Origin: Mycobacterium ostraviense
Lineage (GTDB): Bacteria; Actinomycetota; Actinomycetes; Mycobacteriales; Mycobacteriaceae
DNA length: 64,000 nt
Reading direction: 5' to 3'
Assembly (NCBI RefSeq): GCF_002705925.1
Contig: NZ_NKRE01000001.1
Span: 1,373,657-1,437,656 of the forward strand
Within the stretch, counting starts at the first letter, position 1; the number at the start of each line of letters is the position of its first letter. Both the position numbers and the translations under genes were made by a program. Below the pieces are notes generated by a model that was not told where the DNA came from, ran no database searches, and saw nothing but the letters and a program-made list of their open reading frames with translations. Shown piece by piece: positions 55,166 to 63,913 of the stretch.

Positions 55166-55654
55166 ATGGCCACTGCCGATCTGTCCCACCGCTTCGCCGG
55201 GGAGTCGGTCGGGCGGGCCCTCGAGTTGGTCGGTGAGCGCTGGACACTGCTCATCCTGCGGGAGGCGTTCTTCGGGGTGCAGCGCTTCGGCCAGTTCGCG
55301 CGCAATCTCACTATTCCGCGGCCCACCCTGTCGTCACGGCTGCGGATGCTCGTCGAGGCCGGCCTGCTGGAACGCGTTCCGTACTCGCGGGATCCGGAGC
55401 GTCACGAGTACCGGCTCACCGAGACCGGCCGCGAACTCTTCGCGGCGATCGTCGTCCTGATGCGGTGGGGGGACGACCACTTGCCGAACCCCGACGGGCC
55501 GCCGATCATGCTGCGCCATCACAGCTGCGGAGAGTTCGTCGATCCACGCCTGATCTGCGCCCGCTGCGGCGAGGAGATCACCGCGCGCAATGTGACACCC
55601 GAAGCCGGCCCGGGTTTTCGTGGCGAGGCTAGCGACTTCGCCGGCCGGAAATAA
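55166..55654 (+). CDS. HxlR-family transcriptional regulator
   Basis: A 162-residue winged-helix protein: VGERWTLLILREAFFGVQRF, then NLTIPRPTLSSRLRMLVEAG and VPYSRDPERHEYRLTETGRE are the HxlR/MarR-like DNA-binding domain. The C-terminal part has CGEFVDPRLICARCGEE, a CxxC pair plus another Cys that could bind zinc or sense redox stress. Corresponds to Rv3095. Divergent from the flavoenzyme/LLM pair that it likely controls. Confidence 0.9.
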   Translation: MATADLSHRFAGESVGRALELVGERWTLLILREAFFGVQRFGQFARNLTIPRPTLSSRLRMLVEAGLLERVPYSRDPERHEYRLTETGRELFAAIVVLMRWGDDHLPNPDGPPIMLRHHSCGEFVDPRLICARCGEEITARNVTPEAGPGFRGEASDFAGRK

Positions 55655-55749
55655 CAATCTCGGCCTCAACCTATTGCGAATTGATAAGCAACCCAAACAC
55701 GTTGCTCAACAACGCTATACACGTTACCCGGCGAAATTATGGTCTGTCC

Positions 55750-56880
55750 GTGCGCCGTCGAACCGTCCTGAAGCTGCCGCTGCTGGCAGCGGGCACGGCG
55801 CTGACCACCGTCCCCCGAGCCGCCGCGGAACCGGGCCGGTGGCCGGCCGAGCGCGCCAACAGCTGGTATCAAGCGCAGGGCTGGCTGGTCGGCGCCAACT
55901 ACATCACGTCGAACGCCGTCAACCAGCTGGAGATGTTCCAGCCGGGCACCTATGACCCGCGGCGCATCGGCGGCGAGCTCGCCGCGGCGCGGTCGCTCGG
56001 GTTCAACACGGTGCGGGTCTTTCTGCACGACCAACTGTGGGCCCAGGACCGGCAAGGCTTCCAAGGGCGTCTCGCGCAGTTCGTCGCGATCGCCGCGCGT
56101 CACGGCATCAAGCCGCTTTTCGTCTTGTTCGACTCCTGCTGGGACCCGTTCCCCAGGCCGGGCCGTCAGCGCCCGCCGAGGCCCGGGGTGCACAACTCCG
56201 GGTGGGTGCAAAGCCCGGGTGCCGAACACCTCGGTGATCGCCGCTACGTCAGCGTTCTTTACGACTATGTCACCGGAGTCGTGGGCCAGTTCCGCAGTGA
56301 CGACCGGGTTTTGGGTTGGGACCTGTGGAACGAACCCGACAATCCCGCGCGCGTGTATCGCAAGGTGGAGCGAAATGACAAGCTGGCGCTGGTCGCCGAC
56401 TTGCTGCCCCAGGTGTTCCGGTGGGCGCGGGCAGTCGATCCTGCTCAGCCGTTGACCAGTGGGGTCTGGCAGGGAAGCTGGGCCAATCCGGGGCAACGCA
56501 GCACGATCAGCGGCATCCAACTGGACAACTCGGACGTGATCACGTTCCACAGCTACGCCGCGCCGGCTGATTTCGAGGCCCGCATTGCCGAACTCACGCC
56601 ACTGGGGCGCCCGGTCGTCTGCACCGAATACCTGGCTCGCACCCGGGGCAGCACTGTCGAGGGTATTCTGCCAATTGCCAAGCGGCACAACGTTGGAGCG
56701 TTCAACTGGGGTTTGGTCGCCGGAAAGACCCAGACGTACCTGCCGTGGGACTCGTGGGATCACCCGTACCGTACGCCACCGAAGGTGTGGTTCAGCGACC
56801 TACTGCGCCCGGACGGGCGAGCCTATCAGGACGGCGAATTCCAAACGATTCGCAAGCTGACCGGCGTCCAGCAGGAATAA
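55750..56880 (+). CDS. exported glycoside hydrolase family 5-like protein
   Basis: A 376-residue product from GTG 55750. The opening VRRRTVLKLPLLAAGTALTT with AAA-E looks like a Tat signal. The barrel contains GANYITSNAVNQLEMFQPGT, GFNTVRVFLHDQLWAQDRQG and WDLWNEPDNP, where Glu is the acid/base; VVCTEYLART carries the nucleophile. These two Glu and the flanks fit GH5-like mannanases or glucanases. Corresponds to Rv3096. A longer in-frame start at 55681 has no signal-like features. Confidence 0.82.
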   Translation: MRRRTVLKLPLLAAGTALTTVPRAAAEPGRWPAERANSWYQAQGWLVGANYITSNAVNQLEMFQPGTYDPRRIGGELAAARSLGFNTVRVFLHDQLWAQDRQGFQGRLAQFVAIAARHGIKPLFVLFDSCWDPFPRPGRQRPPRPGVHNSGWVQSPGAEHLGDRRYVSVLYDYVTGVVGQFRSDDRVLGWDLWNEPDNPARVYRKVERNDKLALVADLLPQVFRWARAVDPAQPLTSGVWQGSWANPGQRSTISGIQLDNSDVITFHSYAAPADFEARIAELTPLGRPVVCTEYLARTRGSTVEGILPIAKRHNVGAFNWGLVAGKTQTYLPWDSWDHPYRTPPKVWFSDLLRPDGRAYQDGEFQTIRKLTGVQQE

Positions 56881-56983
56881 CGCTGCGCGCATCGCCTGCA
56901 GGGGCGAGAAAGCAATATGTTCCGCCACGCGCCTCCGACCGCTACGATTCCGCTGAGTCGCGCACAACCACGAGGTGGTGGAC

Positions 56984-57388
56984 ATGTTTCGGGAACTCGC
57001 CGTAGGCGCAATAGGAATGGGTGTCCTCGGAGCGGGGCTGCTGGTCGCTCCGCCGGTGCAGGCCGACGACCCCCCGTACCACATTCTCAGCGCCCAGGAT
57101 CTGTGCAACCTGGTGTGGCCAAGCTCGGAGGCCATGCCGGACCCGTCCAAAGCCCCGCCGGCCGTTGGACTTATCTGTGTCCGGCAGGGCGGGCTGCTTC
57201 TCCGGTTGGCCCGGGATCAGCCGGCCATCTTCTCCAATACCTTCACTCTCGAACCGGGCAAAGCTCCTGAGCTGCCGAAAGGTTCGGTGCGCGTCAATCC
57301 CAACGATCCGCTCAGCGACTGGATCATTCCGGACTGCTACATCCCCGATCGCATCGACTGCAACCCCAACGCGCCCGGCCACCGCTGA
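56984..57388 (+). CDS. small secreted protein, unknown
   Basis: A 134-residue product from ATG 56984 with GAGGTGG upstream. Residues 1-29 form a Sec signal (LAVGAIGMGVLGAGLLVAPP then VQA-DD). Four Cys in the mature part (DLCNLVWP, LICVRQG, PDCYIPDR, IDCNPN) could form two disulphides, and it is rich in Pro. No family recognised. Convergent with a P450 15 bases downstream. Confidence 0.72.
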   Translation: MFRELAVGAIGMGVLGAGLLVAPPVQADDPPYHILSAQDLCNLVWPSSEAMPDPSKAPPAVGLICVRQGGLLLRLARDQPAIFSNTFTLEPGKAPELPKGSVRVNPNDPLSDWIIPDCYIPDRIDCNPNAPGHR

Positions 57389-57403
57389 CCCGCTTCATAC
57401 TAT

Positions 57404-58606
57404 TCAGGGCTTGGCCCCAACCGTCTTGACGGGCAGTCGCGCCCAGCCCCGCACACTGGACGTTCGTGCCCTGCTGGCGTTGTCGTAGTCGACCTCCCAG
57501 TCGGTCCATCGCTTGAGGACCTCTTCGAACGCAACCCGGGCCTCGAGCCGCGCCAGGGCCGAGCCGAGGCAGAAATGCAGTCCCTGCCCGAAGCTCAAAT
57601 GGCCACCTTGGCGGTGGATGTCGTAGCGATCCGGTTCGCTGAATCTCTTTTCGTCCCGATTCGCCGAACCGTTGAGCACCAGCATGTAGGAGCCCTGGGT
57701 CACCGTGTGCCGGTACAGCTCGACGTCGCGAGCGACGTAACGCGCCTGCACCGGCGACGGCGGCTCGTAGCGCAGGGTCTCCTCGACCGCCGAGCCGATC
57801 AGGTGCGGATCCGCGACGAGTTCGCGTCGTTGGCCGGGGTGCTCGCCGAGCAGTTGGCCCATGAAACCGATCAGCCGCGCGGTGGTTTCGTTGCCGGCAC
57901 CGGCGATCATCGCGGTATAGGCCAAAACTTCGTTGCGTTCGAGGCGCCGCCGGGATCCGTCTGGCTCGTCGACTTCCGCGTTGAGCAGATCTGTCATCAG
58001 GTCGTCGGAGGGATGCGTCGCCCGCCACTGGATGTACTCGGCGAACATCGCCATCGAATCCTCGAAGATCGTCGGGCTGACCCCCGCTTGTCGCGGTCCG
58101 ACCGCAAGGTTCTGGTCGTTGCGGTCACGGATCAGCTGTTGCGCCTCCTCGGGAATGCCCAGCAGGTAGCCGATGGTGCGCATCGGCATGATCGCCCCCA
58201 GATCGGCGACGAAGTCGAACCCGTCCGAATCACGAAGCGGATCCAATGCGCGACAACAGAATTCACGCACCAGCCCGTCGACGGCCAGCATCCGCCGGGG
58301 GGTGAAAACCCGCGACAACAAGCGCCGGTGCAGATCGTGCAGCGGCGGATCCTCGAACAGCAGAATTCCCGGCGGAACATCGATGCCGCTGAACAAGATG
58401 TCGGCCGTGGTGCCCCGTCCCGACCGATACGTCTGCCAATCATGCAGTGCCGCAGCCACGTCGTCGTAGCGGCTCAGCGCATAGAAGTTGTACTTGTCGT
58501 TGAAATACAGTGGGGCCGCTGCCCGCATCCGCTTCCACACCGGATACGGATCGTCGTCGATGTCGAAGTCGAACGGATCGTAGTAAAGCTCCTCTCGGGT
58601 GGCCAC
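57404..58606 (-). CDS. cytochrome P450 next to the AveC-like gene
   Basis: A 400-residue P450 from GTG 58606, which directly follows the TGA of the AveC-like gene (TGAGTG). Motifs: I-helix IAGAGNETTAR, ETLR, and FGQGLHFCLGSALAR with Cys at 346. It is a paralogue of the P450 at 36673 (similar YYDP-F/Y-D opening, same Cys position, GW-RLP/RI ending). In the operon it would oxidise a substrate or product of the AveC-like enzyme. Confidence 0.92.
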   Translation of the reverse strand: MATREELYYDPFDFDIDDDPYPVWKRMRAAAPLYFNDKYNFYALSRYDDVAAALHDWQTYRSGRGTTADILFSGIDVPPGILLFEDPPLHDLHRRLLSRVFTPRRMLAVDGLVREFCCRALDPLRDSDGFDFVADLGAIMPMRTIGYLLGIPEEAQQLIRDRNDQNLAVGPRQAGVSPTIFEDSMAMFAEYIQWRATHPSDDLMTDLLNAEVDEPDGSRRRLERNEVLAYTAMIAGAGNETTARLIGFMGQLLGEHPGQRRELVADPHLIGSAVEETLRYEPPSPVQARYVARDVELYRHTVTQGSYMLVLNGSANRDEKRFSEPDRYDIHRQGGHLSFGQGLHFCLGSALARLEARVAFEEVLKRWTDWEVDYDNASRARTSSVRGWARLPVKTVGAKP

Positions 58607-59401
58607 TCATCCGCCCTGCCGGGGTTGGTTCGGTACGCCGGGAAATAGCTGCTCCGTCGGCCCAGAGGTCACCCACCCGCCCAGCTTGGTGACCAGGTGG
58701 GGCGCAAAGACCGCCCCGTAGAGCAGGTTTCCGATGACGACGACGGCGACGACGGACAGCACTGCCGACTGCAGCCGGCCCGTCGACCGCTTGTCGGCCC
58801 ACATCTCGATGACGTTTCGTCCCTCGGCATCCGTGCGGCCGAGCAAGTAGGTGAAGACCATCATCTGCACGCCCAACGCCAGGGAGTCGTAGACCGGGTA
58901 CTGGTGCTTGGCGCCCTCGAAGATCGCCAGGCCGGGAATCACGTAGCCGTAATGGAAGACGCCGAGCCGGGCCCCGACGAACGCGTTGAACACGAAGGCC
59001 CAGCAGAAGCCGACCACGAGCCCGACAATCAGCAGCGTGATCGGCCGGCACCAGCCGAACCGCGCGCTCAACCGTCGCCCCAGCGGCGCGCCGATCACCG
59101 CGGGCAGCACGAAATAGCCGATGTAGCCGACCGGCACCGACGAGGGCAGCCCACCCCATGTCATGTTCAACGGCCACCACGACGGCACCCGCGGTAGGGC
59201 GGGCGGGAACTGCGCGTACATCGCCCAGTCGTAGGGCGCCTCGATCCACGAAAACGAGATCGCCGAGATGCACAGCAGCAGCAACGGGTGCAGGCGACGG
59301 CGGCGAAAACTCAAATACACGCCCGTCGCGGTGAACACGATGCCGCTACCCCAGCCGAAGACGACGGCCGCTGTCAGCAACGGCGTCAACTGGGTACTCA
59401 T
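58607..59401 (-). CDS. AveC-family spirocyclase-like membrane protein
   Basis: A 264-residue polytopic protein with about seven hydrophobic segments (TPLLTAAVVFGWGSGIVFTA, LLLLCISAISFSWIEAPYDW, GYIGYFVLPAVIGAPLGRRL, LLIVGLVVGFCWAFVFNAFV). The Trp/Tyr-rich segment SWIEAPYDWAMYAQFPP and the VFHYGYVIPGLAIFEGAKHQ loop are typical of proteins annotated as spirocyclase, AveC family, after the avermectin enzyme that forms the spiroketal. ATG 59401 overlaps the stop of a small upstream frame. Its role here is not established; cyclisation or dehydration of a lipid or polyketide is a guess. Confidence 0.75.
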   Translation of the reverse strand: MSTQLTPLLTAAVVFGWGSGIVFTATGVYLSFRRRRLHPLLLLCISAISFSWIEAPYDWAMYAQFPPALPRVPSWWPLNMTWGGLPSSVPVGYIGYFVLPAVIGAPLGRRLSARFGWCRPITLLIVGLVVGFCWAFVFNAFVGARLGVFHYGYVIPGLAIFEGAKHQYPVYDSLALGVQMMVFTYLLGRTDAEGRNVIEMWADKRSTGRLQSAVLSVVAVVVIGNLLYGAVFAPHLVTKLGGWVTSGPTEQLFPGVPNQPRQGG

Positions 59402-59502
59402 CGTGAGCGCCCGTCACGCGCTTCCGGGTCGAGGTAGATCACCAGGCCGAAGATGACGGCGATCAGCCCGAACAGGGTTCCGAGCATGATGACCGCGCCC
59501 AC
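59398..59502 (-). CDS. 34-residue single-span membrane protein coupled to the AveC-like gene
   Basis: GTG 59502 has GGAAGGG upstream. The product is one membrane helix (VGAVIMLGTLFGLIAVIFGL, VIYLDPEARDGRSR). Its TGA overlaps the AveC-like ATG (ATGA). The start could lie further upstream in the same frame. The hydrophobic helix, positive end (RDGRSR) and coupling suggest a small accessory subunit. Confidence 0.6.
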   Translation of the reverse strand: MGAVIMLGTLFGLIAVIFGLVIYLDPEARDGRSR

Positions 59503-59536
59503 AACACGCCCTTCCGGCAGGCTACCCAGGTTTGTG

Positions 59537-59550
59537 ATAGTGGATACTAT
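59537..59550. promoter_or_regulatory. palindrome between the AveC operon and its TetR gene
   Basis: ATAGT-GGAT-ACTAT is a perfect inverted repeat, 35 bases upstream of the small membrane gene and 68 bases upstream of the TetR ATG. It is the best operator candidate in this divergent region. Confidence 0.5.
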
Positions 59551-59617
59551 TCTAAGTCGGAGGTCAAGGCCGACCATCGTGAAGTGCCGTCAACCGCTGA
59601 ACGCGGTTCAGGAGTAG

Positions 59618-60289
59618 ATGACCGTGTCCCAGCGACTTTCGCCCAGGAACGCGCCGGTGGCCCGAGCGCCGGTTCAGCCACTGCGCCGGCCCCGCGGCGA
59701 GCCGCGCCGGCTCCTGCTCGATGCCGCGCGCGAGCTGTTCGCCCGCCAGGACTACCGCGGCACCACGACGCGTGAAATCGCGCAGGCCGCCGGAGTCAGC
59801 GAATACCTGCTCTTCCGGCACTTCGGTTCGAAGGCCGGGCTGTTCCGGGAAGCTCTGGTTCTTCCGTTCACCAGTTTCGTCGACGAGTTCAGCCGGACAT
59901 GGCAGTCCGTCGTCCCGGAGGAGACCGACGAAGAGGAACTGGCCCGCCATTTCGTCGAACGGCTCTACGACGTGCTCGTGGAGCATCGGGGCCTGCTGCT
60001 GACGCTCGCGGCATCGGAGGCCTTCAGTGAGGAGGAAACCGAGGACACCGGCATCGCCGACATGCGGCGGGCCATCGCGGTGCTCGGTCAGATCAGCGCC
60101 GAGGGCATGCGGTTACGCGGAATCCGGTCCAGTCAGCCGGACCTGCCGGCGCACTCGACGGTGGCGATGATCGTCGGCATGGTCGCACTGCGGTCGACCT
60201 TCTTCGGGCCGGTGCCGCCCCCGCGGGAGGCGATCGTCGACGAACTTGTCCAGGCGATTCTGCACGGCTTCCTGCATCGCCGCGACTGA
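59618..60289 (+). CDS. TetR-family repressor of the AveC/P450 cassette
   Basis: A 223-residue protein from ATG 59618 with CAGGAG. The HTH is RRLLLDAARELFARQDYRGT then AGVSEYLLFRHFGSKAGLFR. The N-terminus is basic and Pro-rich. The C-terminal domain (MVALRSTFFGPVPPPREAIV) resembles mycobacterial TetR proteins that sense lipids. It is divergent from the small membrane protein/AveC-like/P450 operon, its most likely target. Confidence 0.88.
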   Translation: MTVSQRLSPRNAPVARAPVQPLRRPRGEPRRLLLDAARELFARQDYRGTTTREIAQAAGVSEYLLFRHFGSKAGLFREALVLPFTSFVDEFSRTWQSVVPEETDEEELARHFVERLYDVLVEHRGLLLTLAASEAFSEEETEDTGIADMRRAIAVLGQISAEGMRLRGIRSSQPDLPAHSTVAMIVGMVALRSTFFGPVPPPREAIVDELVQAILHGFLHRRD

Positions 60290-60307
60290 GCGGTGCTTGA
60301 CCCGAAA

Positions 60308-61954
60308 TCAGGCGGCGATACCGAGTTCCCGGTTGATCTGCGGCCAGTATTGGAAACCGTCCGGAGTAAGCAGAATCCAGTCGTGAATTTGACCGTTGGC
60401 CAAGACGAAGCTGACCGGCGCCCCTTGGGTGACGGCCGCTTGCTGCAGGAAAAACACGTCGGGTGCGAGTATGTCCAGGTTGCCCGAGTAGACATACGTC
60501 GGCGGCAGTCCGCTCAATGAGCCATTCAGCGGACTCACCATGGGGTCGGTCACGGCAAGATTGCCGGCCCACACCTTGCCGATCTGTTGCGCGGGCCCGG
60601 CAGGAAGCAACGGATCCTGGACCAGCCCAATATTCGGATTCGTCATTCCCACGTCCAGCCAGGGAGACACCAGAACCATTGATTCCGGTACGGGATCGCC
60701 CTGGGCCACCAGGTATTGGGTAGCCGCCAGTGCGAGGTTGCCGCCCGCCGAGTCGCCGATCACGCTGACGTTGGACGGCCCGTATTGAGCGATTTGCGTG
60801 GAGATGAAGCCAGCCATCGCGGGTACCACCGTGCCGGCGGTACCGCCTTCTTGCAGCAGCGGGTAAATCGGGACCTGAACGGTCGCACCGGTCTGCTGGG
60901 CCATTACCGAGTAATTGATCCAGTGCAAAAACGAGGGCGGAAAGATGAACGCGCCACCGTGAATGGCGACCACGTATTCGCCGGTCGGATTAGCCGGCGT
61001 GATCTGCACGACGCTCATCCCGTTATACGTTGTGTACTGCACCGTCTCCCCCAGCAGCAAATTCAAGAAAGGTGGCGGGGAGTTACCGAGGAACCACGAC
61101 AGTGGCGGGATGTCGCTGGCGAACAACGCCAAAAGCGGGTTGCCGGGCACCGCAAGTTGAGTTTCGAGGCCGGACAAACCGAGGAGGGGTTTTACCGGCC
61201 ACAGCGCGGCTTCTTCAAGCCTGGTCGCTAGCGACGGGGCGCCGGTGAAGGTCCCCGTCTGCGTTGCCGCGAAGGGCCGATCAGCCGGCGACCCGAAGAT
61301 GCCGGTGATGAGGGTGTCCGACACCCGGGTGAATCCGGTGGCCAGTGCCGTGGGGGTCTGCTGAATTTCCTGCTCTACCAAGGCGAAACCGTTTCCGATC
61401 GCTGTGGCGAATTCGGCTGGCAGTCCAGGCAGATTTTGCAGCGCTTGTTCCCATGGGGCCAACTGCGCGACCGTCGCGGCGGCACTGCTGTGATATCCGC
61501 TCATCGTGGCGACGTCCTGAGCCCACATCTGCTCGTATGCAGCCTCGGCGGCCGCGATCGCCGGTGCGTTTTGACCGAACAGGTTGGAGATCACCAGCGA
61601 CACCAACCGACCACGGTTGGCAGTGATCAGTTCAGGGTGCACGATGCCGGCCAGCGCTGCTTCATAGGCGATAGCCGCCGCCCGGGCTTGGGCTGCTGAC
61701 CGTTCGGCTTGAGCGGCTGCCGTTCCCAGCCAGTCCACGTAACGGGCTGCCGCGGTCGTCATGGACGCCGACGCCGCGCCTTGCCAGGCCTGAGCCCCCA
61801 GGTCCGAGGTTATCGAGCCGAATGCGTTCGCCGCTGAGCTCAATTCACTGCCGATCCCGTCCCAGGCCACCGCCGCCTCCAGCATCGGCCCCGATCCCGG
61901 TCCAGCAAGCAGCAACACCGAATTGACCTCGGGCGGCCACACCGAAAAGCTCAT
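60308..61954 (-). CDS. lipY: PPE-family triacylglycerol lipase (LipY type)
   Basis: A 548-residue secreted lipase from ATG 61954 with GGGGGGAAGG. The PPE domain (1-175) has the PPE motif at 7-9, W57-x-G59 and YEQMWAQD, the type VII (ESX) export signal. The linker is followed by a hormone-sensitive-lipase-type domain: AIHGGAFIF oxyanion loop, [10 protein letters not shown] with the nucleophile Ser, [11 protein letters not shown] for Asp, and [11 protein letters not shown] for His. The active site is complete. It releases fatty acids from stored or host triacylglycerol. A PPE (not PE) version fits M. marinum-like species rather than the M. tuberculosis form. Confidence 0.92.
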   Translation of the reverse strand: MSFSVWPPEVNSVLLLAGPGSGPMLEAAVAWDGIGSELSSAANAFGSITSDLGAQAWQGAASASMTTAAARYVDWLGTAAAQAERSAAQARAAAIAYEAALAGIVHPELITANRGRLVSLVISNLFGQNAPAIAAAEAAYEQMWAQDVATMSGYHSSAAATVAQLAPWEQALQNLPGLPAEFATAIGNGFALVEQEIQQTPTALATGFTRVSDTLITGIFGSPADRPFAATQTGTFTGAPSLATRLEEAALWPVKPLLGLSGLETQLAVPGNPLLALFASDIPPLSWFLGNSPPPFLNLLLGETVQYTTYNGMSVVQITPANPTGEYVVAIHGGAFIFPPSFLHWINYSVMAQQTGATVQVPIYPLLQEGGTAGTVVPAMAGFISTQIAQYGPSNVSVIGDSAGGNLALAATQYLVAQGDPVPESMVLVSPWLDVGMTNPNIGLVQDPLLPAGPAQQIGKVWAGNLAVTDPMVSPLNGSLSGLPPTYVYSGNLDILAPDVFFLQQAAVTQGAPVSFVLANGQIHDWILLTPDGFQYWPQINRELGIAA

Positions 61955-62177
61955 TACCCTTCCCCCCTCGATTCCCCCTCGATCAGCCTTATTCCAGGAA
62001 CGTACCTCGCGCCTTGGCGGAAGAGTTTCCGGGGCAGTCGCTGTGGCAGTCGCCGAAAACCCCGGTTCCGTCGAAGACATTCGCGCGCCGGGCTGAGTGC
62101 TGATTCTTGCCGCCGCAAAGCCGCGGTGGCAAAGGCAGCGGATTTCGGCCCGTTCTGCTCGCCTTCGACAATCGCGG

Positions 62178-62879
62178 TCAGACGGCCTTGGTGGAGCCGA
62201 CGTAGGACAGCACCACGTCGGATTCATCGGTAACGCGGGTCATGGTCGCATACGAGCGGATGAACGACTGGCCGACGCACCCGTCGATCTTGATATGGAA
62301 GTCGCTGATCATGATCCAGGGATTTGGTCCCTTGAACTCTTTGCGGACCACCGGCACGATGACGACGAATCCGGGCTTGAGGCCCACGCTGACCACGTTG
62401 TTGTACTGCCCACTGGCCAGCGGGATGACGATCGGCGGCTCGCCGGGTCCCAGTGGCAGCTGCGCGGCGAGCGAGGGTGAGACTGCGCTGCCATTTGCCA
62501 TGACAAAGCCGTTGGAGGTGCTCTGGTCGATCCCGCAACCGATTTCGTACCCGACCTCGAGAACGCCTCGGGGGGTTTCCGGCCCGGTTAGCGAAGCGCC
62601 GAAGATTCCGCTGGAGAGATATTCGCGAGACGACAGCGCGGTGGTCAGCGGAGACACCGGAACGTGTCTCTCGTCCTTCGCGCCGAGGGCCAGGATCCAG
62701 CCGTCAGGAGTGTTCACCCTAACCGGTGTGCCGGGAGGTACCGACCCGTCGACCAGTGGCACAGCACCGGGAGGGGGTTCGGCATCGGGTTGAGCACCTG
62801 CCGACGGTGCGGTCATTGATACGACGAGGCTCACAGCCAGCACCGCAGCACGGCGAATGACCGCGGGAATCGGCGTCAC
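62178..62879 (-). CDS. MspA-family outer-membrane porin
   Basis: A 233-residue product from GTG 62879. The signal peptide ([24 protein letters not shown] cleavage region) is followed by the MspA fold: [100 protein letters not shown]. Two Cys in the barrel are unusual against the cysteine-free MspA of M. smegmatis. Forms octameric pores for small hydrophilic solutes in the mycomembrane. Confidence 0.85.
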   Translation of the reverse strand: MTPIPAVIRRAAVLAVSLVVSMTAPSAGAQPDAEPPPGAVPLVDGSVPPGTPVRVNTPDGWILALGAKDERHVPVSPLTTALSSREYLSSGIFGASLTGPETPRGVLEVGYEIGCGIDQSTSNGFVMANGSAVSPSLAAQLPLGPGEPPIVIPLASGQYNNVVSVGLKPGFVVIVPVVRKEFKGPNPWIMISDFHIKIDGCVGQSFIRSYATMTRVTDESDVVLSYVGSTKAV

Positions 62880-63113
62880 AGCCGATACGCTAAGCACCGC
62901 CCCATTCCCTCACGGCTTTGCTGGGTGACGAAATCAGAGTTGTTGCGCGTTTGTAGCTGGTTTGCGATTCAGAAGAGGCAGGCTAGCAAGGCCCGCGTCG
63001 CTCACCGCCGGTCGCCGAGCGGTTCCTGTTTGCCGGAACACTCACAGGTGCGCGTGGCGAGTAAACTTCGGGGATAGCCAGGCATTCGTGACAGATGGCA
63101 GAGAGGGCGATCA

Positions 63114-63389
63114 ATGACCCCGCAAAGGTTCGCTCGAACAGTGCTCGCCATCCTGATAGCCAGCGCCGGAATAGGGGTAGCGGCTCTGCTGGGCAGCAGC
63201 GGTATCGCTCGCGCAGACCCCGACGATGACACGCCTGTCATAATCGACGATTTTCTCTTCACCCCGATATTCACGCAGGATCCGCAGGCGCGACGTCCCG
63301 GCAGAGCAGGAGGCCTCGAACAAGACTGGGGCCGTATCGGAATGATCTGTCAGAACCGAACTGTCAAGTGCCAAAAGAACGGATTTTAG
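63114..63389 (+). CDS. small secreted protein, unknown
   Basis: A 91-residue product from ATG 63114 (GAGAGGGCGATCA upstream). A clear signal peptide (VLAILIASAGIGVAALLGSS, IARA-DP) is followed by a short acidic then basic chain with two Cys at the end (GMICQNRTVKCQKNGF), likely a disulphide loop. No known family. The mature part is only about 56 residues. Confidence 0.68.
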   Translation: MTPQRFARTVLAILIASAGIGVAALLGSSGIARADPDDDTPVIIDDFLFTPIFTQDPQARRPGRAGGLEQDWGRIGMICQNRTVKCQKNGF

Positions 63390-63553
63390 CGCCGAGTCTG
63401 ACAACCTTCCCCAACAACGGATCGGCCACGGCTCGCAGCGGCGACATGAACCCCGCGACCACTTCCCGCGTGAAGCCCGCCCAGCGGATCCGGGCAAGAA
63501 CGCGAATCCTGCTCGTGGCGAAGAGAATAGGCGAGCCGTCCGGGCTGCGAATA

Positions 63554-63913
63554 AGGGCGCCCATCGGTCATTTCCAGGCCGTGCAAGCCCACTTGGTCAC
63601 CATCCACCAACAGGCTGCTGTGGTGGCCTCGGCCCTCGAAGACGCGGTCGAACTCGGCCGCGGCGGCTTCGAAATCGGTTGCGCCACAATACTTGCCGAC
63701 CTGGCGGCACAACTGGTGACGGCGGCAGCCCATCAGACGCATGGCGCAATCGGTATGACGAAGGAGTGTCCGTTGCACTATTTGACCCGTCGAATCTGGG
63801 CCTGGCGAGACGAAGGCCGAGGGCATCATCGCTGGGCAGACCGGCTCGGCGCAGCGCTGGGCCCCGACGGGCTCTATCCAGCCATCCAGTGCGGGTCGGA
63901 GGTGGTGCCGTGA
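63554..63913 (+). pseudogene. acyl-CoA dehydrogenase C-terminal remnant
   Basis: The frame reads PIGHFQAVQAHLVTIHQQAA, DLAAQLVTAAAHQTHGAIG and MTKECPLHYLTRRIWAWRDE, ending at 63913: the C-terminal helical bundle of an acyl-CoA dehydrogenase. The N-terminal and middle domains that should precede PIGHFQ are absent. On the other strand at 63364-63564 a 66-residue frame (IRWAGFTREVVAGFMSPLRA) may be a second relic. The stop overlaps the next gene (GTGA). Confidence 0.65.
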
